Assembly: GCF_030272615.1 (NCBI RefSeq)
Contig: NC_081412.1
Span: 98,395,796-98,459,795 of the forward strand
Length of the DNA: 64,000 nucleotides
Direction of reading: 5' to 3'
From: Cryptomeria japonica
Lineage: Eukaryota; Streptophyta; Pinopsida; Cupressales; Cupressaceae
Shown here piece by piece: positions 49,501 to 56,252 of the stretch. A model generated the notes under the pieces. The model searched no databases and was not told the origin of the DNA. It was given only the letters and a program-made list of their open reading frames with translations. Each line of letters starts with the position of its first letter. Positions within the stretch are counted from its first letter, which is position 1. A program made the position numbers and the translations under genes.

Positions 49501-51337
49501 CATGTTTAATGCTATAGTGGTATCCCACCAATAATTTTGTTATTTGTGAACTAAATAGTTGTTTAAGGGGTTACCAAAACCAGCAACTACGTTAAAAGAA
49601 ACTCCAAAGTTAGAATTACATCGCACACCTAAAAAATAATTCTGCAAACTACAAAAACAGACAATTAAGAAAAAAAGTTCAGTTAGCATGCCTAAAGTAT
49701 GAAACAACATTGTCAATTTATGTACCTGCTGCATTGTATTCTCAGAGAGCCAATTTTGATCCAGAACCTTTTTAAAAATTGCTTGGCATATTTCTGTTTG
49801 CTGTGGAGTTGATGTGCGGCCAAATTTATCAAAACTTATATCAAACCATTCATATATTTCCTTGTGGATAGCATGATATCTGCACCAAATTCCCCATAAG
49901 AATAAACCTCCAATAAGGCATTTTGTAACTAGCAAAAAATTACATAATCATGCAAAATACAAAATAAATTAAAGGAAAGACCAATTAGAAATAATATTTA
50001 GAAAATTAATGGCATAAATTTGAAACACTGTTTAGCAAGTGCTGAATGGTCTGCAAATTACTAGAGGAACTCCATGTCATGTAATACAGAAATAAATAAA
50101 AGTAGCATATCTATATGGAAAAATGCAGAACAGAGAAATGAATTGTAGAAGGCACACGTAAATTTAACCTTCAAGCACATAGGAACCAGACTAAAAAAAT
50201 AGTCAAGTAGAATTTTACACCATCTAGCGAGGACTATTAAAATGCAAATTAGGTATTGCAATCACCAAACAACAGATAAATAGCATCTAAAACTATATAC
50301 AAGGAGATAACAAGAAGAAAAAAAATATAAGAGTACATACTTATCACAGATCTGCTGTGGAGTGCAGTTCTCTTCCATTGCCTTGGTTTCTGTGGCTGTG
50401 CCATATTCATCAGTCCCACAGATATATATCACATTATAGTTCCTCCTACGACAATATCGGGCAAAGACATCTGCACTTAGAACACCTGCAATAAAACAAA
50501 ACCATCAAAATTGAAAATATGCATCAAAACATGTGATGAATGATAATATTCATATAAAAGAACTGCAGACATAAACTTCATCATTTCATCAACAAAAAGA
50601 CAATTCTACCAGAATTAATTCTTAAATTCTTCTTAAAATAAGAAGCATCAGTATTTAACCGGTTGAAAGGCCCTTACATGCATTTGCAGCTATAATGGCT
50701 GCTCACTCCTAGAAAAAAAATATGACATCCCCTCATAATACATTTCTTGTTAAGTATATGTCTCAAATTGTCATTCCTGGTACTGGACATTGTACTGACA
50801 AATAGAACAATGTTTCTATTTCTTTTTTTCCACAATTCATTTAGTACAGACATAACAAAGCTAAAATTCATGTTAAGAGAAAACAAATTTTTCAAATGGA
50901 TTTCTTACCAGCACAAGAAGTATCCATGTCTCCTTCTTTTCTTCCTAGAATTTTAAACATTATACAGTACTTGAAAAGCATATATCAAAAAAAAGTGTCC
51001 TATATAAAAACAAAATCAACCAAACCCTCTTGAAAAACAAATAACTAAAGAAGGATATCTCAAAACCTTACATCCTATTATATTTCATTTGAAAAGCATG
51101 TAACCAAAATTCCCCAATATGAAAACCCAAAAAAAGAAAAATGCAGCAAAAATTTCTAACGAAACAAAAACATAAAGCAACATATCTCGAACACTTACAT
51201 CCTATCAGGTTTCCCAGATGTGGTACATTGTTCACATAAGGAAGCGCGCTTGTGATTAATACATTTCTCTTTCCAGGCTCTGGCAGCTTGGGAGCAGAAA
51301 CAGCTTCTTTACCTCCAACTTCTGCAACTTCTCCCAT
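10419..51337 (-). CDS. MetRS: Methionyl-tRNA synthetase, cytosolic (14 exons, 3' end outside window)
   Basis: Class I aminoacyl-tRNA synthetase that charges tRNA-Met with methionine in the cytosol. Joining exons 51199-51337, 50341-50485, 49726-49879, 29420-29575, 29038-29268, 28639-28782, 12268-12358, 11913-12019, 11659-11773, 11450-11568, 11236-11301, 10997-11125, 10683-10823 and 10419-10539 gives one uninterrupted frame of about 619 codons, every intron GT-AG with matching phase. Seen motifs: HLGN (HIGH box) at residues 40-43, zinc-knuckle cysteines at about 149-205, WWKNPE in exon 6, KFSKT (KMSKS box) at 355-359, then the helical anticodon-binding domain. The exons show no stop or frameshift, so the gene looks functional. 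The last seen exon ends in phase 1 after a lysine/alanine-rich linker; the EMAPII-like tRNA-binding domain known in plant MetRS is not found in the window. Cytosolic rather than organellar is inferred from the eukaryotic-type motifs and the absence of a clear transit peptide. Confidence 0.95.
10683..10823 (-). CDS. MetRS: MetRS exon 13
   Basis: Residues 533-579: [17 protein letters not shown], then [18 protein letters not shown]. End of the anticodon-binding domain. Donor GTATTG. Confidence 0.95.
10997..11125 (-). CDS. MetRS: MetRS exon 12
   Basis: Residues 490-532: [12 protein letters not shown], then [19 protein letters not shown]. The LEPFMPS helix is typical of the MetRS helical domain. 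Donor GTGAGA. Confidence 0.95.
11236..11301 (-). CDS. MetRS: MetRS exon 11
   Basis: Residues 468-489 ([20 protein letters not shown]). A short exon of the anticodon-binding domain with the conserved GNxY(L/F)Q end. Donor GTAATC. Confidence 0.93.
11450..11568 (-). CDS. MetRS: MetRS exon 10
   Basis: Residues 428-467: [11 protein letters not shown], then helices through [11 protein letters not shown]. Part of the anticodon-binding helical bundle. Donor GTAATA, weak but in phase. Confidence 0.94.
11659..11773 (-). CDS. MetRS: MetRS exon 9
   Basis: Residues 390-427: [20 protein letters not shown], then [10 protein letters not shown]. This is the start of the alpha-helical anticodon-binding domain. 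Donor GTGAGT. Confidence 0.96.
11913..12019 (-). CDS. MetRS: MetRS exon 8 (KMSKS loop)
   Basis: Residues 354-389: [17 protein letters not shown], then [16 protein letters not shown] is the KMSKS-box equivalent; the last residue is Thr where many plant enzymes have Ser (from memory, not aligned here). Confidence 0.96.
12268..12358 (-). CDS. MetRS: MetRS exon 7
   Basis: Residues 324-353: [16 protein letters not shown], then [10 protein letters not shown], followed by the first base of the Gly codon that leads the KMSKS loop. It continues from exon 6 across 16.3 kb in the correct phase. Confidence 0.95.
13038..13180 (+). repeat. Possible tRNA-derived SINE
   Basis: TAGCAGAGGC (13038-13047) resembles a Pol III A box and GTTTGAATCC (13075-13084) a B box, about 27 bases apart; an A-run follows near 13170-13180. 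No clear target duplication was found. Confidence 0.3.
14793..16840 (+). mobile_element. Solo LTR K
   Basis: 2048 bp, starting TGTAATGTCCCC and ending GGTATCTTACA, flanked by a perfect 5-bp target duplication GCCAA (14788-14792 and 16841-16845). A TATA-like TATATAA lies at 16194-16200, consistent with plus orientation. No primer site, polypurine tract or coding follows, so it is a solo LTR left by recombination. The open frame at 16403-16627 inside it has no known relatives. Confidence 0.85.
18290..19090 (-). repeat. About 85-bp tandem array of GGCGCCC/GGGCGCT palindromes in LTR A
   Basis: Diverged units at about 18389, 18472, 18558, 18845, 18930 and 19014, with degenerate ones between, usually 83-86 bp apart. 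Each pairs GGCGCCC(A) with TTGGGCG(CT) across about 10 bases and carries the flanks 'gaggaattttt' and 'ccttgacgcc'. The array ends at a hairpin with 10-bp perfect arms GGTGGAGGAA/TTCCTCCACC (19070-19091). Confidence 0.75.
19371..19462 (-). repeat. CTATTTTTAG stem-loops in LTR A
   Basis: 19441-19462 is AACTTTCTA, AAAA, TAGAAAGTT (9-bp perfect arms). A second, imperfect one near 19371 reads CTTACTAAAAATAGCAAG. On the LTR's own strand the loop reads CTATTTTTAG, as in LTR H. Confidence 0.65.
22218..23430 (+). pseudogene. hAT transposase remnant, N-terminal and middle part
   Basis: 22218-22535 has a BED-like segment: [11 protein letters not shown], then [17 protein letters not shown]. 22583-22900 has [20 protein letters not shown], the conserved (A)RAxxxxNxPF block of plant hAT transposases. 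About 23105-23200 reads [18 protein letters not shown], the CAHxLxLxxxD block. Frames change and stops occur, so it is inactive. The gene is broken by the Copia fragment and resumes at 26985. Confidence 0.8.
24147..24370 (+). repeat. CTATTTTTAG stem-loop cluster in LTR H
   Basis: 24147-24166: ACTTACTA, TTTT, TAGTAAGT (perfect arms). 24251-24270: the same with TGGTAAGT (one G-T wobble). About 24313-24365: three more half or full copies. All lie upstream of the LTR's TATA box. Confidence 0.75.
25485..25730 (+). repeat. Short direct repeats in LTR H
   Basis: 'ccactgaataagtgg' or a close variant at about 25487, 25551 and 25600, with a degraded copy ('ccgctaaaaagtgg') near 25705, each linked to 'agtggttgag' or similar. 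About 50-110 bp apart. Confidence 0.6.
26985..27830 (+). pseudogene. hAT transposase remnant, C-terminal part with tandem duplication
   Basis: A frame open from 26911 to 27402 holds a hAT block ([17 protein letters not shown], then LQVYKATKW), followed at about 27525-27760 by the dimerisation domain in another frame ([20 protein letters not shown], then [20 protein letters not shown]). A 43-codon segment occurs twice in frame (about 26986-27114 and 27115-27243). The middle of the transposase is missing or displaced by the nested Copia fragment. Terminal inverted repeats and the 8-bp target duplication were not found. Confidence 0.75.
26986..27243 (+). repeat. 129-bp tandem duplication inside the hAT remnant
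   Basis: Two 129-bp copies, each encoding [11 protein letters not shown], then [12 protein letters not shown], then NEEIMNGL. They differ at about ten bases and keep the reading frame. Confidence 0.85.
27831..28638. other. Intron 6 sequence before exon 6
   Basis: No gene or element recognised apart from a short duplicated phrase ('ccaagattttaaccat') near 28160-28215. Confidence 0.5.
28639..28782 (-). CDS. MetRS: MetRS exon 6
   Basis: Residues 276-323: [14 protein letters not shown], then WWKNPE, then [11 protein letters not shown], the signature of the MetRS active site (the FxGKDxxxFH strand). Donor GTAAGG opens the 16-kb intron 6. Confidence 0.97.
29038..29268 (-). CDS. MetRS: MetRS exon 5
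   Basis: Residues 199-275: VCRNPPC, then [11 protein letters not shown], then [12 protein letters not shown], the conserved TRDLxWGVPVP segment of MetRS. Phase 0 at both ends; donor GTCTGT. Confidence 0.96.
29420..29575 (-). CDS. MetRS: MetRS exon 4 (zinc-binding insert)
   Basis: Residues 147-198. CDTC, then CPDSAC, then CENCG and a final Cys form the zinc-knuckle part of the connective peptide. The exon lies 20,150 bp from exon 3, yet phase (0) and reading continue exactly. Donor GTGCAA. Confidence 0.93.
30060..30905 (-). mobile_element. LTR-like fragment E
   Basis: Its right edge GAAGGGACATTACA (minus: TGTAATGTCCCTTC) at 30905 matches the heads of LTRs K and H. CTTTTAAAAGG near 30570 could be a TATA element. 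The left edge was not located, so the start given is only approximate. Confidence 0.4.
30906..33965 (+). pseudogene. 5'-truncated LINE (L1-type), decayed
   Basis: Plus-strand reverse transcriptase in pieces: [12 protein letters not shown] (about 30930), [12 protein letters not shown] (31240), [13 protein letters not shown] then [13 protein letters not shown] (31380-31450), DFEKIYD (31620), FANDTTLL (31908; the catalytic FADD has become FAND), and LGIPF (32110). Near 33100-33260 [13 protein letters not shown] then [17 protein letters not shown] is the zf-RVT domain after RT. It ends in a short A-run near 33953-33960. Several stops and frameshifts; the endonuclease half is absent. Opposite strand to the host gene. 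Confidence 0.85.
34061..34342 (+). mobile_element. 5' LTR of Copia F
   Basis: Nearly the same sequence (from TGAGGTCTGTTTGAGTAC through the TATGTGCACAATTTTCAGGTTC block) recurs at 49316-49575. A primer-site-like GGTAATAGAGCC follows at about 34346-34357. Edges are approximate. Confidence 0.7.
34380..34706 (+). pseudogene. Copia F gag, first part
   Basis: After the primer site come MSAAYPSEG-like codons, then frames with ENYDFWTIK and [20 protein letters not shown], the usual start of Copia gag. Stops and frameshifts are present. It is cut at 34706 by Gypsy D and continues at 45905. Confidence 0.75.
34707..34969 (-). mobile_element. 3' LTR of Gypsy D
   Basis: 263 bp, TG to CA; its last 105 bases match 45790-45904 (actaatgttaag..., atgttagaatcataaca). 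Confidence 0.75.
34890..35445 (-). repeat. About 290-bp tandem duplication in Gypsy D
   Basis: 34893-35185 and 35190-35445 are similar over their whole length (agcatgc, cccatccccttca, gatcatcattccatgtt, ttttgagatggctctatt). It covers the LTR edge and chromodomain end, so the chromodomain occurs twice. Confidence 0.75.
35030..35720 (-). pseudogene. Gypsy D RT end, integrase zinc finger and chromodomain
   Basis: Minus strand: LIRYxRRFVHT (RT C-terminal block), directly followed by [17 protein letters not shown] then [11 protein letters not shown] (integrase zinc finger). After the duplication [17 protein letters not shown] is a chromodomain end. RNase H and most of the integrase core are missing. 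Confidence 0.8.
37194..37204 (-). promoter_or_regulatory. TATA box of LTR B
   Basis: CCTATATAAAG on the minus strand, about 650 bases downstream of the array's last unit in LTR orientation. This is the probable core promoter and sets the U3 side. Confidence 0.6.
37638..37697. repeat. 30-bp tandem duplication in LTR B
   Basis: Two nearly perfect 30-bp copies of a unit starting ATGCTGGACTGG and ending GTCCTTGAT. Confidence 0.85.
37855..41734 (-). repeat. Tandem array of about 20 hairpin units in U3 of LTR B
   Basis: Units start near 37855, 37987, 38162, 38339, 38546, 38713, 38878, 39055, 39222, 39389, 39555, 39730, 39908, 40084, 40250, 40418, 40614, 40790, 41509 and 41696. Spacing is mostly 165-178 bp. 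Each core is a 39-bp quasi-palindrome: outer arms like ATTTCGCTC/GAGCGAAAT, a 2x2 mismatch, inner arms GACCCTT/AAGGGTC and a 3-4 base loop. The spacers are also related (caaggca, gggaagaaa, aaaatttggtcaaac), so the whole unit is the repeat. The 719-bp gap between units 18 and 19 falls to 176 bp once insertion G and its duplicated 5 bp are removed. Confidence 0.95.
40903..41440 (+). mobile_element. Copia LTR remnant G inside the array
   Basis: LTR 40903-41412 (TGTTGGTG to CTCACA, TATATAAG near 41243), then TGGTATCAGAGC (primer site, 41413-41424), then AAATCTCACA (41431-41440), which repeats the last ten bases of the LTR. ACCTT flanks both sides (40898-40902, 41441-41445). So the whole internal region and nearly all of the 3' LTR are missing, while the true outer end is kept. 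Confidence 0.9.
42058..42074. repeat. Terminal hairpin of LTR B
   Basis: CCCCATT, TAT, AATGGGG. LTR A has CCCCATT, TGC, AATGGGG at 19754-19770. Arms conserved, loop not; about 24 bp inside the LTR's U3 end in both. Confidence 0.85.
43140..43270 (-). pseudogene. Gypsy D reverse transcriptase start
   Basis: The minus strand reads [12 protein letters not shown] then [14 protein letters not shown], the KKDGSWRMCVDYRxLN block at the start of Ty3/Gypsy RT. It is cut by LTR C at 43134. Confidence 0.8.
43419..44630 (+). mobile_element. LTR N, second insertion in Gypsy D
   Basis: About 1.2 kb from TGTCATTACCC to GGGGACATAACA, same family as LTR C. Flanks TTTCT/CATCT match at only 3 of 5 bases, so the edges are likely but not proven. 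A TATA-like GTATAAGAAG lies near 43757. Confidence 0.7.
44690..45762 (-). pseudogene. Gypsy D gag and protease
   Basis: The 45762-45478 frame ([20 protein letters not shown]..., then [11 protein letters not shown]) resembles Gypsy gag. Further on, [11 protein letters not shown] then [13 protein letters not shown] is the end of a retroviral-type protease. Stops throughout. Confidence 0.75.
45905..49300 (+). pseudogene. Copia F gag end, protease and reverse transcriptase/RNase H
   Basis: Continues gag ([19 protein letters not shown] at about 45945), then protease and pre-integrase blocks with many stops ([15 protein letters not shown] near 46770; [11 protein letters not shown] at 47010). No integrase is recognised in 47140-47690. 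RT starts near 48030 ([13 protein letters not shown], then [14 protein letters not shown]), and RNase H ends near 49200-49290 ([18 protein letters not shown]). Confidence 0.8.
49316..49575 (+). mobile_element. 3' LTR of Copia F
   Basis: Direct repeat of 34061-34342 (TTTGTTTGAGTACTTCTGCA; TGTGCACAATTTTCAGGTTC). It lies about 150 bp from the exon 3 donor. Confidence 0.7.
49726..49879 (-). CDS. MetRS: MetRS exon 3
   Basis: Residues 96-146 ([20 protein letters not shown], then [11 protein letters not shown]). This is the catalytic-domain part leading into the connective peptide. Its donor GTACAT at 49725 opens the 20-kb intron 3; the 3' LTR of Copia F ends only about 150 bp further in. Confidence 0.95.
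50341..50485 (-). CDS. MetRS: MetRS exon 2
   Basis: Residues 47-95. The codon split with exon 1 gives Cys and continues as [14 protein letters not shown] and [11 protein letters not shown], the conserved Rossmann-fold segment after the HIGH box. Acceptor is GCAG, donor GTATGT. Confidence 0.95.
51199..51337 (-). CDS. MetRS: MetRS exon 1
   Basis: Residues 1-46, starting at the ATG at 51337-51335 (MGEVAEVGG...). It contains [12 protein letters not shown] and the HIGH-type motif HLGN. The donor is GTAAGT at 51198. The same frame stays open upstream to an ATG at 51424, which would add 29 residues; the inner ATG is preferred because it leaves about 22 residues before KRN, close to other plant enzymes. 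The longer start cannot be excluded. Confidence 0.9.
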
Positions 51338-52505
51338 GGCAACTTTTACAGAAATCCCTACCTTTTGAACTTTAAATAAACGGATATAGTCAGAATCAGG
51401 GTATATCTTCCAGGCTAGCTTCACCTATTGACTTTTTCTAGACAAAAAACTTAAAATCTCATTTGCTAAAATCAAAATTGGAAACATTCACTAAATTTTG
51501 AAATAAAATATACATAAATTCGATACCTTCGCTTAAATATGCAAGTTTTATTGGTCAATCATATATTTTAGAGCAAAGAACAAATATTTTAACAGAAAGA
51601 CATTTGCCAGGGGTTTTATGGATAACATGGCAGATGTTTTCGCATAAATTTTTTTTATTTAATTCCTGTAAATTTCCTTATATATCATACTGTCATTCAT
51701 ACATCCCTGTTTTTAAAGACGAAAATATATGCCAGCTTCTCTACTCTTATTAAGAAATAAAATCATTTAAAATTTCCCCAGCCATTAAAGCATCAAAAAG
51801 ATTCAACTATTTCGTCCACAAAATATGATAAACTCTGCTGATAACCGCAAATTTGGTGATAAAAATAATGTTTATCTCTTAAAAATGTCCCTGCCATTTA
51901 AACTTCGAAAACATTCTATGATTTTATCCATTAAAATATAACAGAATCTTAATACGACAGAAAATTCAATGATTATATTAAGTGTACAAAGGCTTTTGGT
52001 AAATCTACTTCGATTGAAATTATTTTGCCGATGGACGCATAAACTGTAAGCGTGAAAATAAGTTGCAAAACATTATCATTAAGTGTAATGATACCTGTGG
52101 AAATGGCTGCTGTAAAACGACGCAATGAAGGAATTTGCACAACAAGATTGTTCGGCTTTGAGATGCCACACAAGTTGCAGATTACCTTCATTCATCAAAG
52201 TCAGACACAAAGTGGAGAACTAGGGTTTAAGTCAGACCGCACCATATTCCACAAAGCCAACAATAAAAGCAAAAGTAAATAACGAAATAGAATATTCTTA
52301 TTTTCTAAAATGCTTTAGGTAGTGAATCCAAATAAGTGATTTCTTTTTTTTGTCCTACCCAACGTACCCTTTTATTTTTTCAATTAATTTTATTATTTTT
52401 AAATGATTAAAGCACAAAAATGACATTAGAAATTTAGAATAATGTTTTTTGTGTGTTTCTCAAGTCTTTTGTAGGTTCATTAATCTTGTCTTAGTTATTT
52501 TGTAA
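51338..52505. other. Upstream region of MetRS
   Basis: Should hold the 5' UTR and promoter. AT-rich; no TATA box stands out. A minus-strand frame to 51424 is open in phase with exon 1. Nothing else is recognised. Confidence 0.5.
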
Positions 52506-53100
52506 TCATGTAAATCAAGTCAATAGTCTAAGTTCAATGCTTTTATTTTTTCAAATCATTTATCAACTCAATTAATGACTAATGTGTACATCATAAGAAA
52601 ATTACATTTTTCTTTAAAATTCTCTTGTCCCCTTCAATGACATTCAAATCTATACAATTAAATATACAATCTTTTAAATAAAAAATCTTTAGAACTTTCA
52701 AGTTTGATGAAGATCTTTTCTTCTTGGATTGTTATTTATTTATTTTTATTGTAATATCTGCTTTGATCAATACCAAAAAAAATCATGTAAATCATGTAAA
52801 TCAAGTCAATAGTCTAAGTTCAATCATGTAAATCAAGTCAATAGTCTAAGTTCAATGCTTTTATTTTTTCAAATCATTTATCAACTCAATTAATGACTAA
52901 TGTGTACATCATAAGAAAATTACATTTTTCTTTAAAATTCTCTTGTCCCCTTCAATGACATTCAAATCTATACAATTAAATATACAATCTTTTAAATAAA
53001 AAATCTTTAGAACTTTCAAGTTTGATGAAGATCTTTTCTTCTTGGATTGCTATTTATTTATTTTTATTGTAATATTTGCTTTGATCAATACAAAAAAAAA
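52506..53100. repeat. 318-bp tandem duplication
   Basis: 52506-52823 and 52824 to about 53100 are almost identical (few differences, e.g. gttattt/gctattt). A 32-bp piece (catgtaaatcaagtcaatag...) occurs a third time at the junction. Confidence 0.9.
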
Positions 53101-54116
53101 TACCTACCTATTTTATGTATTGTCTATCTAACAATGCTTTCATTGTATGTATTCAATATTATCTTAGATGAAAACTATATTTTCTAATGCTTTCAAGAAG
53201 TTGAAACATTAAATATGCTTTGGTATGATTCTATAATATTTAAGAATTGGTGGACTCCATGAATCTATGCTCATAAATATCGCAACATACATTTATTATG
53301 TTCAAATGTAACTAACTAATCTAACTACAATCATCAACAACTATGGGAGGAACATGATGCAATGCATCTCTTGTTCAATACATTTTTTTTAACCGTTAGT
53401 AGAGAAGTTGTTTGGAGTTGTATTGTATTAATTTAGGAATTAATTTGTCAATAAAATTATTATCTTTTATGTATGAAAGAGAAAGGTGTATAATATTTTT
53501 ATTTTATTTTTTTTACTATATCTAATGGTGAATTGCACTTCTAAACTCACCAAAAACCTAAAAACCAACTCATAAAACTTCATAAATTTTCATTTTCACC
53601 AAAACCCACATCATCAAACTCATGCAAATCATATATTCTTTGATTGAAACAAATAACCAACTAGGTTGGGTCTTTCACCACTAAAACCAAACCAATTACA
53701 AAGGGTTTACATCCTCAACAATCCTAAGAAAAACTCCAAAATTCATTTTGACAACATATTTTTGTGTGTTAAACTCCAAGAAATGAGAGCTTAAACTCCA
53801 ATTTGTAGAATTTGGAGCGAATTATGGTACTTTTAAAAATTCAAATATAGTATTTCCCTCAAAAAGCTCGTAGTAAGCTTTTTTTTTAAAGAGAGTTTTG
53901 TTTCCCCTGCAACCTAAGTATCTAACTTTGGCGTTAACACTTAGCACTTTATTATTTAACAATAAAGCAAATAATTTAAAGTCACTTTATAGATTTAGTG
54001 TAAATATTGAAATAGTATCCATCACCTTGCGAAACTCACCAAGACACTAGAAATAGAAATTTTATCATGTCAGAACATAATTGAAGTTGAAAGATGATAG
54101 TTGATGTTGAGACAAG
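53101..54116. other. AT-rich DNA, no gene seen
   Basis: No coding or element signature recognised; possibly part of the decayed Gypsy to the right. Confidence 0.4.
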
Positions 54117-54380
54117 TACATACTATAAATGGCAATGTACTCTAAGAACCAAAGAGAACAAACCCAAAAAATAGAAAGATTGATTCATGTAAGCACTTAC
54201 TATAAATAGTAGTGTTCTTTGAGAACCAAAGAGATCAAACCCAGAAAGATCAATGTCATACAAGCACTTACTATAAATAGCAATGTTCTCCAAGGACTAA
54301 GGAGAACAAACCCCCAAAAAGATATAAAAATCTATGCCATATGAACACAAACTGTAAATAGAAATTGCTATCGAAACCCA
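54117..54380. repeat. Four-copy tandem repeat of about 70-80 bp
   Basis: Units near 54117, 54194, 54264 and 54346 share 'acttactataaatag' and 'aaggagaacaaaccc'. The CTATAAATAG core with CACTT/AGTG flanks can fold as a stem-loop. Confidence 0.75.
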
Positions 54381-54399
54381 CTAAAATTAATAATTGAGC

Positions 54400-56252
54400 T
54401 CACCACGACATTGAAACTCTCCCAGTGCATCTAGAAACCTGTAAAAAAACCTTTAAAATTAGCCAACGCTTGCATAATAAGATAGTATAAAATGAAGACG
54501 TGACAATCTTCCCTCCCTAAAGATCACTTGTCCTAAACTCGTAAACTAATTGACCCTAGATAAAACTAAATGAGACTCCTGGATCCCAACCAAAGCTAAG
54601 AGATATGTAGCTATGTCTGCTTAAAACATTGTAATGTCGGGCTCCTGCACAAGTGATCTATTGAAATCCTCATGTAAGAACAACAACCAAGCATTGCAAA
54701 ATCTTGGTCAACTCCTTAGAAAATTGTTTTCCACAATAAAAAAATCTATGACACTGTAGAAAACTCAAAAACTTAAGAAAGTTAATGCTAACTTCCTCAT
54801 TATCAACACCATACACTATAACATAATGGTTGTCACTAGAAAGTAATATGTTTTCCCAACCATAAGTACAATTTAAATCAAGAAACAACCACTAATAGAT
54901 GCCCAAACTCCCATCCAACACTAGACTTGGTCAGTTGCAACACTTATCCCATTCGTGTGAAACCAATAACTAACCCTATCAAGAGGTTGAATGGTCTAAA
55001 AATGCTTAAATTTGTACTTGTTCAAGTCTAATTTTTCAAACTTCAACACCTAGAAAGAAGGACAATAACTGCAACATTGAAAATCATTATCCAATAAAAA
55101 AGTACTAATCATTCCTTTGCCTAAAAATGTCTTCCCAAGAGTCGCCAATCAATCAATGTACCATACTTTCCTCAAAGCCTCTCTCCAATCCACTTGCATG
55201 AACACAAATAGGCTCATAATATGATTGTAAAAAGAGGTAACAATAGAATTATTTTCAATGTTTTGATATGTGTCGTCTCATGGTATTCCTCTCTCATCAT
55301 CTTTAATTCCAAACAATCCATGCAAATGACCTTGGACATAGGTACTCATCCCCAAAGTGGCTCCATCACACTAAATCCCATCAACCTCTAAGTCACAATA
55401 GCATTCCTCTCCATGTGGTGAATTCATGAGGTCATCCATCATACCATATCAATCCCATTCATTATTACCCATCATAGGAAATAAACTATCATTTGGAACT
55501 TATTCTTCTCATAAACTATCAACATGCATCTCAAAAAGAGGATTATGAACTACAAACTCCACATCCATGTTAAAAAGGGGATATCCAAAATCTGAAAATC
55601 ATCAACACCACCTTGTTGTGACTTTATAATTGGCACATGATCAGCTACTCCCTACATCATTTTGCATGTAACAATATATGATCCTTCATGTGTCATTCCT
55701 CTCAACACTACCATTCTATCACCATTCTAAAATTTTAGCTCCATAGATTTTATGTTCGATGTGATCTCACCAAGAGAACAAAGCCATTGCATACCAAGAA
55801 CAACCTACGTGCCTTCTGTGTTCACAATGTAAAAACCATCATTAACTTCATAGTGGTTCAAGAAGAGCCTCAATTACATAATAATCCTCATGCAAGACAT
55901 AGTGTGTCCATTCATCACCATGATTATAAAGCCCCCAAACTTTGTGGTTTTCAACCCTCTTTTTGTTACTATGTCCTCATCAATGAAATTATGTGTGGTA
56001 GCACTGTTAATAAGAGCAACAACTTTCTACCCAACATGCCTCTAACCCTAAACAAATCATTATTTTTAAGAGTATAGAGTATAGCAAGTATTTGTCCACT
56101 TCCCTTCTCTTCTCCAGAATCTTCTACTAATTTTCTTCCTCATTATCATTTGTTTTAGTTTGTTGATCTAAAAAATTTGATTTAGATTTATTAAATGAAT
56201 ATGCATCCAATTGACAGTTGTTTTCCCTTTTCCATACAGTAATGACCAGGGG
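54400..56252 (-). pseudogene. Decayed Gypsy element (gag end, protease and beyond)
   Basis: Minus strand, about 56060-55700: ALINSATTHNFIDEDIV, then GHTMSCM and VLGMQWLCSLGEI, the aspartic protease of Ty3/Gypsy with the active-site DSG changed to NSA. Weaker matches run left to about 54.7 kb. A damaged gag end lies at 56100-56250, where Copia I has inserted. No LTRs identified. Confidence 0.7.

Larger units (their letters stand above)
29576..49725 (-). other. MetRS intron 3 (20.2 kb)
   Basis: From donor GTACAT at 49725 to acceptor GCAG at 29576. Nearly all of it from 30.0 kb upward is transposon: an LTR-like end, a LINE, and the Copia F/Gypsy D nest. The stretch 29576-30060 shows nothing recognisable. 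Confidence 0.92.
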
